In this document: one piece after another, positions 46,698 to 55,320 of the stretch
Numbering within the stretch: the first letter of the stretch is position 1
Layout of the letters: each line of letters starts with the position of its first letter
DNA from: Thermogemmatispora sp042408965
GTDB taxonomy: Bacteria; Chloroflexota; Ktedonobacteria; Ktedonobacterales; Ktedonobacteraceae
Reading direction: 5' to 3'
DNA length: 64,000 bases
NCBI GenBank assembly: GCA_042408965.1
Contig: JBHOQN010000170.1
Coordinates: 33,578 to 97,577, forward strand
The notes under the pieces: generated by a model
What the model saw: the letters and a program-made list of their open reading frames with translations, nothing else
What the model was told of the DNA's origin: nothing
Database searches by the model: none
Made by a program: the position numbers and the translations under genes

Positions 46698-46726
46698 TTG
46701 ACAGGCCTGGAGGATAGAAGTAAGAT
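46698..46726 (+). promoter_or_regulatory. Promoter of the 46795 gene
   Basis: A perfect TTGACA (46698-46703), 17 bases, TAAGAT (46721-46726), divergent from the SprT-like promoter 36 bases away. Confidence 0.65.
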
Positions 46727-46794
46727 GAGATTTGCAATGCAAACAAGGACCCTTGAATGTCCCTGGTTCTCCGCTCCCAGAAGGAGTCATCGGT

Positions 46795-47280
46795 ATGTCT
46801 TTCCAGATCTGCATCAACACAGATAAATCTCTGCACCAGTTGACCAGCGACATCTGCAAACTGCTCTCCCTGCCCCCTTTCACCCAGCAAACGGCTGGGA
46901 ACGATTCCTACTACCAGTTTGAGATGCTGGGCATGCTGGTCGTCGTCTACTACATCGATGAAGAGGACCGCGCTCCCGAAGTGCTCCGCTACGCCTACGG
47001 CCTCGACCTCCACCTCTCGTTTACTGAGCACGAACTGGATACCGACGATCTGGAATACCGCCTGCAGCCTTACTACGCAAGGCTGCTCAGTTTCCATCTG
47101 GGCGTAGAGACCGCCTATCACGAGAAACAGAAGGTCCATCAGAGCTGGCGCATCCGCTACCACTTCTGCCGCAAGAACCCCCACTGGAGGGAGGATATCC
47201 TCTACGGAGAGCCAGGCTGGCAGCCGGCCGTGATCGAGACACCTCCCAGTGAGTGGCGTAGCCACCCGCGGCCTGAGTGA
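46795..47280 (+). CDS. Hypothetical protein, 161 aa
   Basis: The start MSFQICINTDKSLHQLTSDI follows AGAAGGAG by 8 bases and lies behind a good promoter. The protein is acidic and rich in Tyr, Leu and Asp (for example YYQFEMLGMLVVVYYIDEED), with no membrane segment or known motif; it has the look of an immunity or small antitoxin-like alpha/beta protein, but I cannot assign it. It stands between the divergent SprT-like gene and the MaoC gene. Confidence 0.7.
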   Translation: MSFQICINTDKSLHQLTSDICKLLSLPPFTQQTAGNDSYYQFEMLGMLVVVYYIDEEDRAPEVLRYAYGLDLHLSFTEHELDTDDLEYRLQPYYARLLSFHLGVETAYHEKQKVHQSWRIRYHFCRKNPHWREDILYGEPGWQPAVIETPPSEWRSHPRPE

Positions 47281-47497
47281 TCATTCCTCTGACCACCGTT
47301 GCGAGCGAACGGCGAGTGGTCTGCTCCGCCCCTTGCCTAAAGGGCATAATCATGCTACAGTTTCTAGCGAGAGCAGCCTGTGCAGTCATTCTAGCCTCTG
47401 GCGCTCAGCGTTTAATGATCCGCAAGCACTGGTCACAGCCGACCAGGCCAGCAGGGATGGAGACCACCAACCACCTCCTCCCTATGAAAGGCAGGCT

Positions 47498-47926
47498 ATG
47501 AGCATTGTAGACGCAGCTATCGGCAGTGAACTTCCCCCACTGGTGAAACCACCAATCACACGTGAACAACTTCGCCGCTATGCGGAAGCCTCCGGCGACT
47601 TCAACCCCATCCACCTGGACGATGAGATCGCGCGCAGCGTCGGCCTGGATGGGGTGATCGCTCACGGTATGCTGAGCATGGCCTTCCTGGGACAATTCGT
47701 CGAACAACAGCTCGCCTCGCACCCCGACGCTCTGCTCGCACGGATCACCGTGCGCTTCTCCAGTATGGTCCGCCCAGGCGATGTCCTCACCTGTCGTGGC
47801 ATCGTCAGGCAGCGAACGCAGGAGCCAGACGGACGCACGACGCTGACGATCGAGTGCTGGGCCGAGAATCAGCGCGGCGAGAAGGTGACCGGCGGCGAAG
47901 CAGTCATTGCCCTGCCCTCCGCTTAA
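47498..47926 (+). CDS. MaoC-like (R)-specific enoyl-CoA hydratase
   Basis: The 142-residue hot-dog protein has the hydratase motif: YAEASGDFNPIHLDDEIARS (Asp and His of the active site near residues 32-37) and GVIAHGMLSMAFLG, VRFSSMVRPGD. It hydrates an enoyl-CoA in fatty-acid or polyketide-like metabolism. ATG 47498 follows AAAGG; the open frame extends upstream without family similarity. It leads a three-gene run with an acyl-CoA ligase 18 bases on. Confidence 0.9.
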   Translation: MSIVDAAIGSELPPLVKPPITREQLRRYAEASGDFNPIHLDDEIARSVGLDGVIAHGMLSMAFLGQFVEQQLASHPDALLARITVRFSSMVRPGDVLTCRGIVRQRTQEPDGRTTLTIECWAENQRGEKVTGGEAVIALPSA

Positions 47927-47944
47927 AAACAAGGAGGTTTCTGC

Positions 47945-49561
47945 ATGGTAGAAGCAAAGCGCATCACGGACATCGCAGACCTGCGGCTTCAGTACGACCT
48001 CTCGATCTACAACTGTCAGCACTTCGGCAGCTACGAGGCGCTGGTCTATGAGGACCCTGATCGCGGGACAGCACGTCGCTACACCAACGAGGCGATCGCC
48101 AGAGAGGCTGTGCAACTGGCCGCTGGCCTGCGCGCGCTCGGCATCCAGCCGGGCGACCGCGTCATGGTGATGATTCCCAACTGTCCGGAGGTGATTATCT
48201 CCTACCAGGGCATCGCACGCGCCGGGGCCATCATCATTCCGGTGCTGCCTCTGCTGAAGCCCCCGGAGGTGCGCTACATCGCCGAGAACTCAGGGGCGCG
48301 GGCGCTGATCACCAGCCCGCTCCTGCTCCCCCTGCATAGTGGCACACTGGCCCAGGTGCCCACACTGGAGCACATCATCAGCGTGGGCGCGAGCGAGGGC
48401 GAGACTGCGCCAGCCGGCCCGCAGGTCCACCTCTACAGTGATGTTATCGGCCAGGGAGCCGACTACGCTGATTACTACCTCAGTGATCTGCCCGGCATTG
48501 AGCTGCAGAGCGACGATACCGCCGTCATTCTCTACACTTCGGGCACCACCGGACACCCCAAAGGGGTCATGCTCTCCCATCGCAATGTCGTCTCCAACGC
48601 GGTCGGCGGCCGCGGGGTCGGCGATGATCCGGCGGTGGAGAGCCGCGGCGAGACGCACCTGGCGATTCTGCCGCTGGCCCATGCCTACGGTCTGGTGGCC
48701 TCCAATGTGGGCTACCTCAACGGCGCCCGCATCGTCATGCTGCCACGCTTCGATACGAGCGCCGTTCTCGCAGCGATCGAGCGCTACCGCGTCACCGGTT
48801 TCGCCGGCGTCCCGGCTATGTTTGTGGCTCTGCTCTACAGCCCGGATGCCGAGAAGTACGATACAAGCAGCCTCCAGTACTGCGTGAGCGGCTCGGCACC
48901 GCTGCCGGTGGCGGTGCTGGAGGCCTTCGAGCAGAAATTCGGCTGCCGCATCCTTGAGGGCTACGGCCTCTCTGAAGCCACTGCCGCCCTCACCGGCCAC
49001 GCGCGTGACATCCCGCGTAAGGCCGGCTCCGTCGGGCGGCCGCTGCCGGGCGTGGAGATTCGCATCGTGGACGAGCATGATCAGGATCTGCCCGTCGGCG
49101 AGGTGGGCGAAATCATTGCGCGCGGCCCTAACATTATGCAGCGCTACTACAATATGCCCGCCGAGACCGAGGCCGCGCTGCGCAATGGCTGGCTGCACAC
49201 TGGCGACATGGGCCGCCTCGATGAGGATGGCTACCTCTACGTCGTCGAGCGCAAGAAGGACCTGATTATCCGTGGTGGCTTTAATATCTACCCACGCGAT
49301 GTGGAGGAGGTCCTCAACCGCCACCCGGCCGTCGTCGAGTCGGCGGTCATTGGCATCCCTTCAGAGCGTATGGGTGAGGAGGTCAAGGCCTTTGTCGTCA
49401 CACGCGAGCCGGTCGATGCTGAGGCCCTGAAGGCTTTCTGCCGTGAGTCGCTGGCGAACTACAAGACGCCGAGCGAGATTGAGTTCGTCGATTCGCTGCC
49501 GCGCAACCTGGTGGGCAAGATCGACAAGAAGGAGCTGAGAAGACGCCATGTCCATCAATAA
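47945..49561 (+). CDS. Long-chain acyl-CoA ligase (AMP-forming)
   Basis: The 538-residue ANL-superfamily enzyme activates a carboxylic acid with ATP and CoA. Motifs: LYTSGTTGHPKGVMLSHRN (about 194-212), GYGLSEATAALTG, WLHTGDMGRLDEDGYLYV and the C-terminal Lys in PRNLVGKIDKKELR. AAGGAGG precedes the ATG. Its end overlaps the R2lox-like gene by 14 bases. Substrate specificity cannot be read from sequence. Confidence 0.93.
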   Translation: MVEAKRITDIADLRLQYDLSIYNCQHFGSYEALVYEDPDRGTARRYTNEAIAREAVQLAAGLRALGIQPGDRVMVMIPNCPEVIISYQGIARAGAIIIPVLPLLKPPEVRYIAENSGARALITSPLLLPLHSGTLAQVPTLEHIISVGASEGETAPAGPQVHLYSDVIGQGADYADYYLSDLPGIELQSDDTAVILYTSGTTGHPKGVMLSHRNVVSNAVGGRGVGDDPAVESRGETHLAILPLAHAYGLVASNVGYLNGARIVMLPRFDTSAVLAAIERYRVTGFAGVPAMFVALLYSPDAEKYDTSSLQYCVSGSAPLPVAVLEAFEQKFGCRILEGYGLSEATAALTGHARDIPRKAGSVGRPLPGVEIRIVDEHDQDLPVGEVGEIIARGPNIMQRYYNMPAETEAALRNGWLHTGDMGRLDEDGYLYVVERKKDLIIRGGFNIYPRDVEEVLNRHPAVVESAVIGIPSERMGEEVKAFVVTREPVDAEALKAFCRESLANYKTPSEIEFVDSLPRNLVGKIDKKELRRRHVHQ

Positions 49562-50498
49562 CCCGCTGGAAACTGCTCCGCTCGCACAACTGCAGCAGAC
49601 CCCCATCGAGGCGGTTCTTAACATTATCGATCAGGGTCTGGTCCACCTGCCCAGTTACCGTGAACTCTACTACCGCTGGGAGCGCCAGCAGTGGCAGGCG
49701 CAGGAGCTGGACTTCAGTGTTGACCGCCAGCAGTGGGAAGGCATGTCGCACGATGAGCGCCAGACCCGTATGTACGGCCTCTCCGCCTTCTTCAAAGGGG
49801 AAGAATGCGTGACGAACACGCTTGCCCCCTACGTCATCGCTATGCCCGACGAGGAGATGCGCCTCTTCCTGACAACTCAGCTGGTCGATGAGGCCCGCCA
49901 TACGGTCTTCTTCGCTCGCTTCTTCCGCGAAGTGCTCGGAGTGGAGAAGGAGCGCCTGGACGAGGCGCTGGAGGTGGCCGTCGACTACATGAATGACCAT
50001 CTGCGCGCCATTCTCATTCGCTCGCTGGACGAGGTGGCTGAGCGCATCCGCCAGGAGCCGAGCAACCTGGATTACCTGGTCGAGGGGGTCACGCTCTACC
50101 ACGTGATCGTCGAGGGCACTATGGCGCTGGCGGGCCAGCGCTCGATCCTGCAGAACTATCGGCAGTTCAACCTCTTTCCGGCCTTTCAGGCGGGATTCAC
50201 TGCGGTCGCCCGCGATGAGTCGCGCCATGTGATCTTCGGCGTGAAGTTCCTGCGCGATATGATTCAGCAGGATCATGCACGCGCGCGTGTTGTCTACAAT
50301 GCGGTGCAGCAGTATCTGCCAACGGCTCTCGCTGGCATCACGCCGCCCGAGAGTGAGGTGCCTCAGTACCTGGCGATGCAGGTTGATCCCTGGCTGACGC
50401 CGCGCTATGCTATCGAGTCCCTTAGTAAGAAGCTGAAGGTCATCGGGCTGGAGATGGAGCTACCCACTGTGCCACCACCACCCGTCTTCCAGGCATAG
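49548..50498 (+). CDS. R2-like ligand-binding oxidase (R2lox type)
   Basis: A ferritin-fold dimetal protein of 316 residues. All metal ligands of R2lox can be placed: Glu85 (GEECVT), Glu115 and His118 (VDEARH), Glu189 (VEGTM), Glu224 and His227 (DESRH). The residues that form the Val-Tyr ether crosslink in Geobacillus R2lox also align: Val88 and Tyr184. It should hold a Mn/Fe site with a bound fatty acid and do two-electron oxidation. No radical Tyr or R1 partner suggests ribonucleotide reductase. Translation is coupled to the acyl-CoA ligase, which fits a lipid substrate. Confidence 0.85.
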   Translation: MSINNPLETAPLAQLQQTPIEAVLNIIDQGLVHLPSYRELYYRWERQQWQAQELDFSVDRQQWEGMSHDERQTRMYGLSAFFKGEECVTNTLAPYVIAMPDEEMRLFLTTQLVDEARHTVFFARFFREVLGVEKERLDEALEVAVDYMNDHLRAILIRSLDEVAERIRQEPSNLDYLVEGVTLYHVIVEGTMALAGQRSILQNYRQFNLFPAFQAGFTAVARDESRHVIFGVKFLRDMIQQDHARARVVYNAVQQYLPTALAGITPPESEVPQYLAMQVDPWLTPRYAIESLSKKLKVIGLEMELPTVPPPPVFQA

Positions 50499-50544
50499 GT
50501 GGGTGAGCAGCAGAGACTGCCTCCTGGCCGGGTCGCCAGCCTGC

Positions 50545-50790
50545 AGTCCTTGTCAGGCAAGCAGAGGCGCTGGCGGTGCCGGCCAACTGGCTGTGGACCT
50601 GTGGCCTCGTACTTGAGCGTGACCACAACGCCGCCTTCACGATTCTTGCAAAAGCAGGAGGCCGTACCGGTGGGCAATCGGAAATGGGTGGGCCACCGCA
50701 CAACGCTGCTGGACAGACACCCATCTCTGTCTCTCTCCCAGGAGGAAGGTGGGCCAGGTGGCTGGTTGAAAGCAGAATCTCGCGTATAGA
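50545..50790 (+). pseudogene. Relic of a second TnpB 3' end
   Basis: Two frames carry pieces of a TnpB C-terminus: KQRRWRCRPTGCG in one and, shifted, CGLVLERDHNAAFTILAKAG in the next, matching the zinc ribbon and catalytic DRDHNAA region (here ERD, the first Asp changed). The tail (GQTPISVSLPGG, WLVESRIS) looks like the usual TnpB end. There is no upstream part, so it is a decayed fragment between R2lox and the Lrp-like gene. Confidence 0.6.
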
Positions 50791-50825
50791 ATTGGGAGCA
50801 TGTCAGAAGGAGGAGGTTGTTGTCA

Positions 50826-51104
50826 ATGATTACTGCCCTGGTCCTGATCAACGTGCAGCGTGGTCAGATCAATGAGACAGCGCAACGGCTGCTGGAGATT
50901 CCAGGGGTGGCAGAGGTCTACTCGGTCACGGGCGAATATGATCTGGTCGCTCTCTTGCGCCTGCCCCGCTATGAAGATCTCGCTGAGGTCGTCACCACTC
51001 GCATGGTGGAGCTGCCGGCTATCACGAAGACGCATACGCTGATGGCCTTCCAGTGCTATTCGCGCGAGGATCTGCAGCAGGCCTGGGACCTGGGTGTGGA
51101 GTAA
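50826..51104 (+). CDS. Stand-alone Lrp/AsnC ligand-binding (RAM) domain protein
   Basis: The 92-residue protein MITALVLINVQRGQINETAQ is a complete RAM (ACT-like) domain with GVAEVYSVTGEYDLVALLRL and the end FQCYSRED, without a DNA-binding part. Such proteins form rings and bind amino acids; they may modulate full-length Lrp regulators. A strong ribosome-binding site AGGAGG lies 9 bases before ATG 50826, and a weak TTGAAA/TAGAAT pair lies at 50766-50792. Confidence 0.9.
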   Translation: MITALVLINVQRGQINETAQRLLEIPGVAEVYSVTGEYDLVALLRLPRYEDLAEVVTTRMVELPAITKTHTLMAFQCYSREDLQQAWDLGVE

Positions 51105-51178
51105 ATGGCCTGCATCTACTCCACAGCGCTTCCTACCAGGCAGGATGACGCCCTGCAGCCGTCTGGCGGGGTCGACGA

Positions 51179-51631
51179 CTAAGGGGTCATGGTGGGGACC
51201 AGTCCAAGCTGGCTGACCATGCTCAGCGCGTCGTAGTAGGTGTGTACCTGGGCGATGTTGCCATTGTGCAGCGTCACGACGTCGCAGAATCGCAGCACCA
51301 GCTTCTGGCCCGTCGGCGGGATCTCACCGGCGGCGCTTCTGAGTGGGCCTGTGTGCGTGCCCCGCCCGATGAACTCCGTGACGACCTGATCCCCGCTGGC
51401 TACCATGCTGCGGATCTCAATCGTGCTGTCGGGGAAGGCCCTGGCCCAGGCCGAGAGGAACTGCTTCATGCCCTCGGGTCCCCGCAGGATGGTTCCTGAG
51501 GGAACGTCAAGCTGCTCGGCGTCCTCCTCGACCAGGGCGGCCGCCTCCTCCAACCAGGTGGGATCGGAAGTATGCCTGTTATACAGCTCGTACATCCTGC
51601 GAGCGACGGTCAAACTGTCCTGTGCTGTCAT
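51179..51631 (-). CDS. SnoaL-like polyketide cyclase family protein
   Basis: The 150-residue protein has the cone-shaped NTF2-like fold typical of SnoaL: VARRMYELYNRH, RGPEGMKQFLSAWARAFPDSTIEI, EFIGRGTHTGPL, GNIAQVHTYYDALSM. Function in these stand-alone bacterial members is unknown (ester cyclase or small-molecule binding). Confidence 0.85.
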   Translation of the reverse strand: MTAQDSLTVARRMYELYNRHTSDPTWLEEAAALVEEDAEQLDVPSGTILRGPEGMKQFLSAWARAFPDSTIEIRSMVASGDQVVTEFIGRGTHTGPLRSAAGEIPPTGQKLVLRFCDVVTLHNGNIAQVHTYYDALSMVSQLGLVPTMTP

Positions 51632-51818
51632 CTTCAGCCTCTTTTCTCTATGCCACGTGCTACACTGACATCTGGATGAGCCAGTCTACCCACCCACGGG
51701 ATAGCAGACGCTGGAGCGCAGCACAGAAGGTAGTGCTCTCTCCTCAGCTTCGCAGGAATCCAGCACAGATCGGTATTTTTACGGAGTTGCTCCCTTGCTC
51801 CCTCCTGCACGCACCTGC

Positions 51819-52349
51819 TCAGATGGGCATGCCGCGCTTGCCCAGTTCACCACGGATGTAGGCGATCTCGCCCAGGTGGGTGAAGCAGTGGGTGAGGCAG
51901 ATCTGGCCGATCGTCCGAATAGCTGGCATCTCGCCAAGGGGCTTCACTGTTACCAGGCGCGAGGAGAGTTCGGCGCCACCGTCCTTGATCGCTGCCAGGT
52001 ACTCCTCAAACTCACGCCAGACGCTCTCGGCATACTGCATAAACAGGCCTGGATCGGCAATGCGGAACTGGCGTGCCTCCTCGCTGCTCATACCGGTTCC
52101 CTGAATACGCGGCGGCAGAGCCAGACGGGCATGCCACCCGCCCTCACTCCAGATGGGGGGCCGCCCCTGGAGCACCAGGTGCAGTACATTGTCCTCGGTA
52201 CGCACACAATGCCAGACCAGGAACGCCACACTGTTGACCAGCCCTGGCCCGTGGTAATGCCACTCCTCCAGGCTGAGGTCGCTGACGCTATCGCGCATCC
52301 AATCATGCAGGCGACGCTGCTCCAGGCGATAGAAGTCAATGATATCCAT
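51819..52349 (-). CDS. DinB-like four-helix protein
   Basis: From ATG 52349 (MDIIDFYRLEQRRLHDWMRD) the protein has 176 residues. It has WHCVRTEDNVLHLV near residue 52 and an end HCFTHLGEIAYIRGELGKRG, placing metal-binding His residues as in the DinB/DUF664 superfamily, whose members include thiol-dependent (mycothiol or bacillithiol) S-transferases. The frame is open 38 codons further upstream but without family similarity. Confidence 0.82.
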   Translation of the reverse strand: MDIIDFYRLEQRRLHDWMRDSVSDLSLEEWHYHGPGLVNSVAFLVWHCVRTEDNVLHLVLQGRPPIWSEGGWHARLALPPRIQGTGMSSEEARQFRIADPGLFMQYAESVWREFEEYLAAIKDGGAELSSRLVTVKPLGEMPAIRTIGQICLTHCFTHLGEIAYIRGELGKRGMPI

Positions 52350-52551
52350 GGCTGTTCTACTCCTTCCTGACGCGCTGCCAGACATCGTCATTGATGAGGG
52401 CACCAGCCGTTCGCGGGCCGCAAAAAGACGGCGTGCTCTCAGAGGTAGTGTACACGCCGTCAAAGGTTCTGGCCATGTTGCCAGCTAACGTCAGTCACGT
52501 TCCTCAGGTCAGAGAAAGAGCGCCGGCAGGGCCAGTCAGACCCTGGCCCCG

Positions 52552-54093
52552 CTAGACAAGCTCGCCAACCTTCACTGCTCCAGCTAGCAGGGGCGCCTCG
52601 TGGCTGGCCTCAACCAGCTTCTGTTCGCCAGAGATCTCTTCAAGCGAGCGCCCGTTTGGCTCGGGCAGGGTGAACAGCGTGAGTAGCAGTCCTGCCACCG
52701 AGATGATCGCCGTGAAGGTCATCACTCCTGAGAGATGGAAGCCACTCAGCAGGAAGGGGAAGAGCAGGGCTCCAATAAAGGCGCCAACCTTACCCAGAGC
52801 GGCGGCGATGCCATGCGCCGTCGAGCGCACCATCACTGGGAAGATCTCCGCCGGATAGACGAAGGTGGTGACGTTGGGACCAAACTCGGTGAAGAAGTAG
52901 CTCACGCCATAGACCAGCAGAAAGGGGGCGGTCAGCGTCGTCAGGGAGGGGAAGACCGCCAGCAGCCCGTAGGCCAGCGCCATCATCGCAAAGCCCACGC
53001 CCTGAATCCAGCGGCGTCCCAGACGGTCGATGGTCAGTGCCGCGATGATGTAGCCGGGGAAGGCGGCCACCAGGAAGATCAGCAGCGTGTAGACCATGTT
53101 CAGCAGCAGATTGGAGTGGGCATTCAGGGCCTTCAGCACCAGTGGACTGGAGATTGTCGTGCCATAGTAGGCGATATCTAGCAAGAGCCAGGTGCCGGCC
53201 GTGCCAATCAGCCAGCGCCGGTAGGGCTGACGCAGCAGGAGGTAGAGCCAGGAGCGCTTCGCCTCTGGCCTGCTGCTCACAGTGCCCTTGGAGCGCCGAG
53301 AGCCTCCGGTCCTGTTGAGCTGCTCGTGACCCTGACCCGTTACCTTGCTGATCGTCGCCGCGGCGCTCTCCAGATCGCCCTGGATCATCAGAGCGAAACG
53401 GGGCGTTTCAGCGATCTGACGCCGCAGATAGAAGGTCGCCAGAGCCGGGACCGCACCGAGCGCCAGCATGATACGCCAGGCCAGATCGTGGTTGATGCCG
53501 GTCGCCAGCAGCAGGATGGCCACCAGGGGACCCAGGATCAGGCCCACGCCCTGCATGGCAAAGACCATCGTCACCAGTTTCCCGCGATCCTTCCGGTTGG
53601 CGTACTCGCTCATGAGGGTCGCGCTGAGGGGATAATCGCCGCCGATGCCCAGACCCAGGATGAAGCGGAAGACGATCAACCAGAGAACGTTGGGCGCGAG
53701 GGCCGACGCCAGGGCTCCCGCCGCCAGCACGAGGAGGGTAAAGCCGTAAATGGAGCGGCGCCCCACAAAATCGGCCAGCCGCCCGAAGACCAGTGAGCCG
53801 AGAGCCGCGGCGATCAGTGAGGTGCTCCCGACGAGGGAGATCTCAAAGTTACCCAGGTGCCAGAGGGGAGTCAGAATTGCGAGAACCACCCCGATAATAA
53901 AGAGGTCATAGGCGTCGGTGAAAAAGCCCATGCCTGAGGTGATCATCGCTTTCCAGTGAAAGCCCGATAGGGCGCTGTTGTCGAGGGCGCGCAGGACGGA
54001 TGCGTGTGTTTCGCTAGCACTATCCACGGTTGAAACCCTGGATGGCTCTAAGCCATCAACCATAGTCTTCTTGTCTCCTTGCTTCAGGGACAT
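52552..54093 (-). CDS. Phosphate:H+ symporter, PHS family of MFS
   Basis: The 513-residue transporter has 12 membrane helices and marks of the Pho84 type: GMGFFTDAYDLFIIG, GIGGDYPLSATLMSEYA, FGPNVTTFVYPAEIFP and RSTAHGIAAALGKVGAFIGA. A charged loop of about 45 residues splits the two halves. It would import inorganic phosphate. Its upstream region holds an 11-base-phased PHO-box-like repeat. Other MFS substrates cannot be excluded. Confidence 0.85.
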   Translation of the reverse strand: MSLKQGDKKTMVDGLEPSRVSTVDSASETHASVLRALDNSALSGFHWKAMITSGMGFFTDAYDLFIIGVVLAILTPLWHLGNFEISLVGSTSLIAAALGSLVFGRLADFVGRRSIYGFTLLVLAAGALASALAPNVLWLIVFRFILGLGIGGDYPLSATLMSEYANRKDRGKLVTMVFAMQGVGLILGPLVAILLLATGINHDLAWRIMLALGAVPALATFYLRRQIAETPRFALMIQGDLESAAATISKVTGQGHEQLNRTGGSRRSKGTVSSRPEAKRSWLYLLLRQPYRRWLIGTAGTWLLLDIAYYGTTISSPLVLKALNAHSNLLLNMVYTLLIFLVAAFPGYIIAALTIDRLGRRWIQGVGFAMMALAYGLLAVFPSLTTLTAPFLLVYGVSYFFTEFGPNVTTFVYPAEIFPVMVRSTAHGIAAALGKVGAFIGALLFPFLLSGFHLSGVMTFTAIISVAGLLLTLFTLPEPNGRSLEEISGEQKLVEASHEAPLLAGAVKVGELV

Positions 54094-54114
54094 GTCTTTA
54101 AATTACCTGATCTC

Positions 54115-54164
54115 TGTCAAGATCGTAGCGCGCCAATGTTATCTTTGTGTTAAGCCTTGTTTAA
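54115..54164 (-). promoter_or_regulatory. PHO-box-like direct repeats upstream of the phosphate transporter
   Basis: On the minus strand, TTAACA-like hexamers recur on one helical face: TAAACA (54163-54158), TTAACA (54153-54148), ATAACA (54142-54137), then TTGACA (54120-54115) two turns further. Spacing is 10-11 bases. Bacillus PhoP binds TT(A/C/T)ACA direct repeats with this phase. The TTGACA may double as a -35 box. Confidence 0.5.
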
Positions 54165-54381
54165 GGGAAGGTTAGGACCGCGTGGACCTCAGACTGCCGT
54201 CACCAGCACACGCCTGCGGCTGCGCCGCCCGGCAGCGCTGACTGCGAACGTGGGAGCGGCGCAGGGAACCATGCCTCACCTCATACAATGCTATGCTCTT
54301 CGATCCCATCCATTGATGACAACACCGGCCAGGCAGCATCTATGCCCGGAAGCAGGAGTGGACACACAGGCAGGGTTTCGC

Positions 54382-55062
54382 TCAGCCGTGGCGTGGCCGC
54401 GAAAGCTTCTCCCAGGGAAGCGGCTCAGGGAGATCGAGATCACGCAGATGAAAATGATCATTATAGGACACCAGGTTCCAGGCCTTCTGCTGATCGAGAA
54501 ACAGAGGACCATAGCTCCAGTGTGTGATTGAAGTATTTTCAACTAGAAAGCGTATAGGTGGTACTGAGAGCGTCGTCAGACCAGCGAAATAGACAAACGC
54601 CCCTTCGATCACTCCCCCATGACAGACCACGACGATGTGTTTGTCCGCGTAGTCCTGTGTAATGCGATGGAGCGCCCGCCCGATGCGCAGCATAAACTCT
54701 GGCCAGCTCTCAGCGCCAGGGGCCCAGGGGCGAAAGGGGTTCTGCATGAAATCCGGCATGCCAAAGCGCTCGAGAAACTCCTCCTCGCTCAGAGAAGCGG
54801 CCTCCCCCTCGTGGATCTCCTGGACCTCATCATCAGGGACGATAGGCAGTCCGAGGGCCGGAGCAATAATCTCCGCGGTCTGATAGGCACGCCGCAGCGT
54901 GCTGGAGATTAACACATCGGCCTTCATCTCGCCCGTTGCCGCCAGGCGATCGCGCAGGCGCTCCGCCTGCCTCACGCCCAGAGGCGAGAGGTCCAGGTCT
55001 CCAAAGCGCTTCTGCACAGGATTCATGGATTCACCATGGCGAATCAAGTAGAGATGCGTCAT
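54382..55062 (-). CDS. Histidine phosphatase superfamily protein
   Basis: The 226-residue protein has the RHG motif LYLIRHGESMNP (phospho-His near residue 9), the second-half SSTLRRAYQTAEII, Glu in IHEGEA, and the distal catalytic His in VVVCHGGVIEG. It belongs to the phosphoglycerate-mutase-like phosphatases; substrate unknown. It lies upstream of the phosphate transporter, 288 bases away, and diverges from the response regulator. Confidence 0.9.
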   Translation of the reverse strand: MTHLYLIRHGESMNPVQKRFGDLDLSPLGVRQAERLRDRLAATGEMKADVLISSTLRRAYQTAEIIAPALGLPIVPDDEVQEIHEGEAASLSEEEFLERFGMPDFMQNPFRPWAPGAESWPEFMLRIGRALHRITQDYADKHIVVVCHGGVIEGAFVYFAGLTTLSVPPIRFLVENTSITHWSYGPLFLDQQKAWNLVSYNDHFHLRDLDLPEPLPWEKLSRPRHG

Positions 55063-55266
55063 AGGTGGGAAGTTCTCCTCACTTCATATAGATTGCTTGC
55101 TCAACGCGACGAGTGTGGTAGAGGCGGGGAAAGCCATGATCAGGGAAAGAGCGAGTGTGCTCACTCAGACCGGCTCCCCAGCCATTGTACCATGGGAAGA
55201 GTGCCTCAGCAAATCAGCCAGCCCGTCTCGTTCGTAGAGCAAGCCTGCAATAAAAAGGGAATATAG

Positions 55267-55272
55267 TATAAT
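55267..55272 (+). promoter_or_regulatory. -10 box of the response regulator gene
   Basis: A perfect TATAAT lies 48 bases before the start codon; the best -35 is CTGCAA at 55245-55250 (16-base spacer). Confidence 0.55.
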
Positions 55273-55320
55273 GAAGTGAGTCTGTTTGATCATCACTGAC
55301 GCAGAGAGTGGAGAAGAACC

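Noticed and set aside
49548..50498. Class I ribonucleotide reductase beta subunit
   Set aside because: No nrdE partner nearby, the radical-Tyr context is missing, and the crosslink Val and Tyr of R2lox are present.
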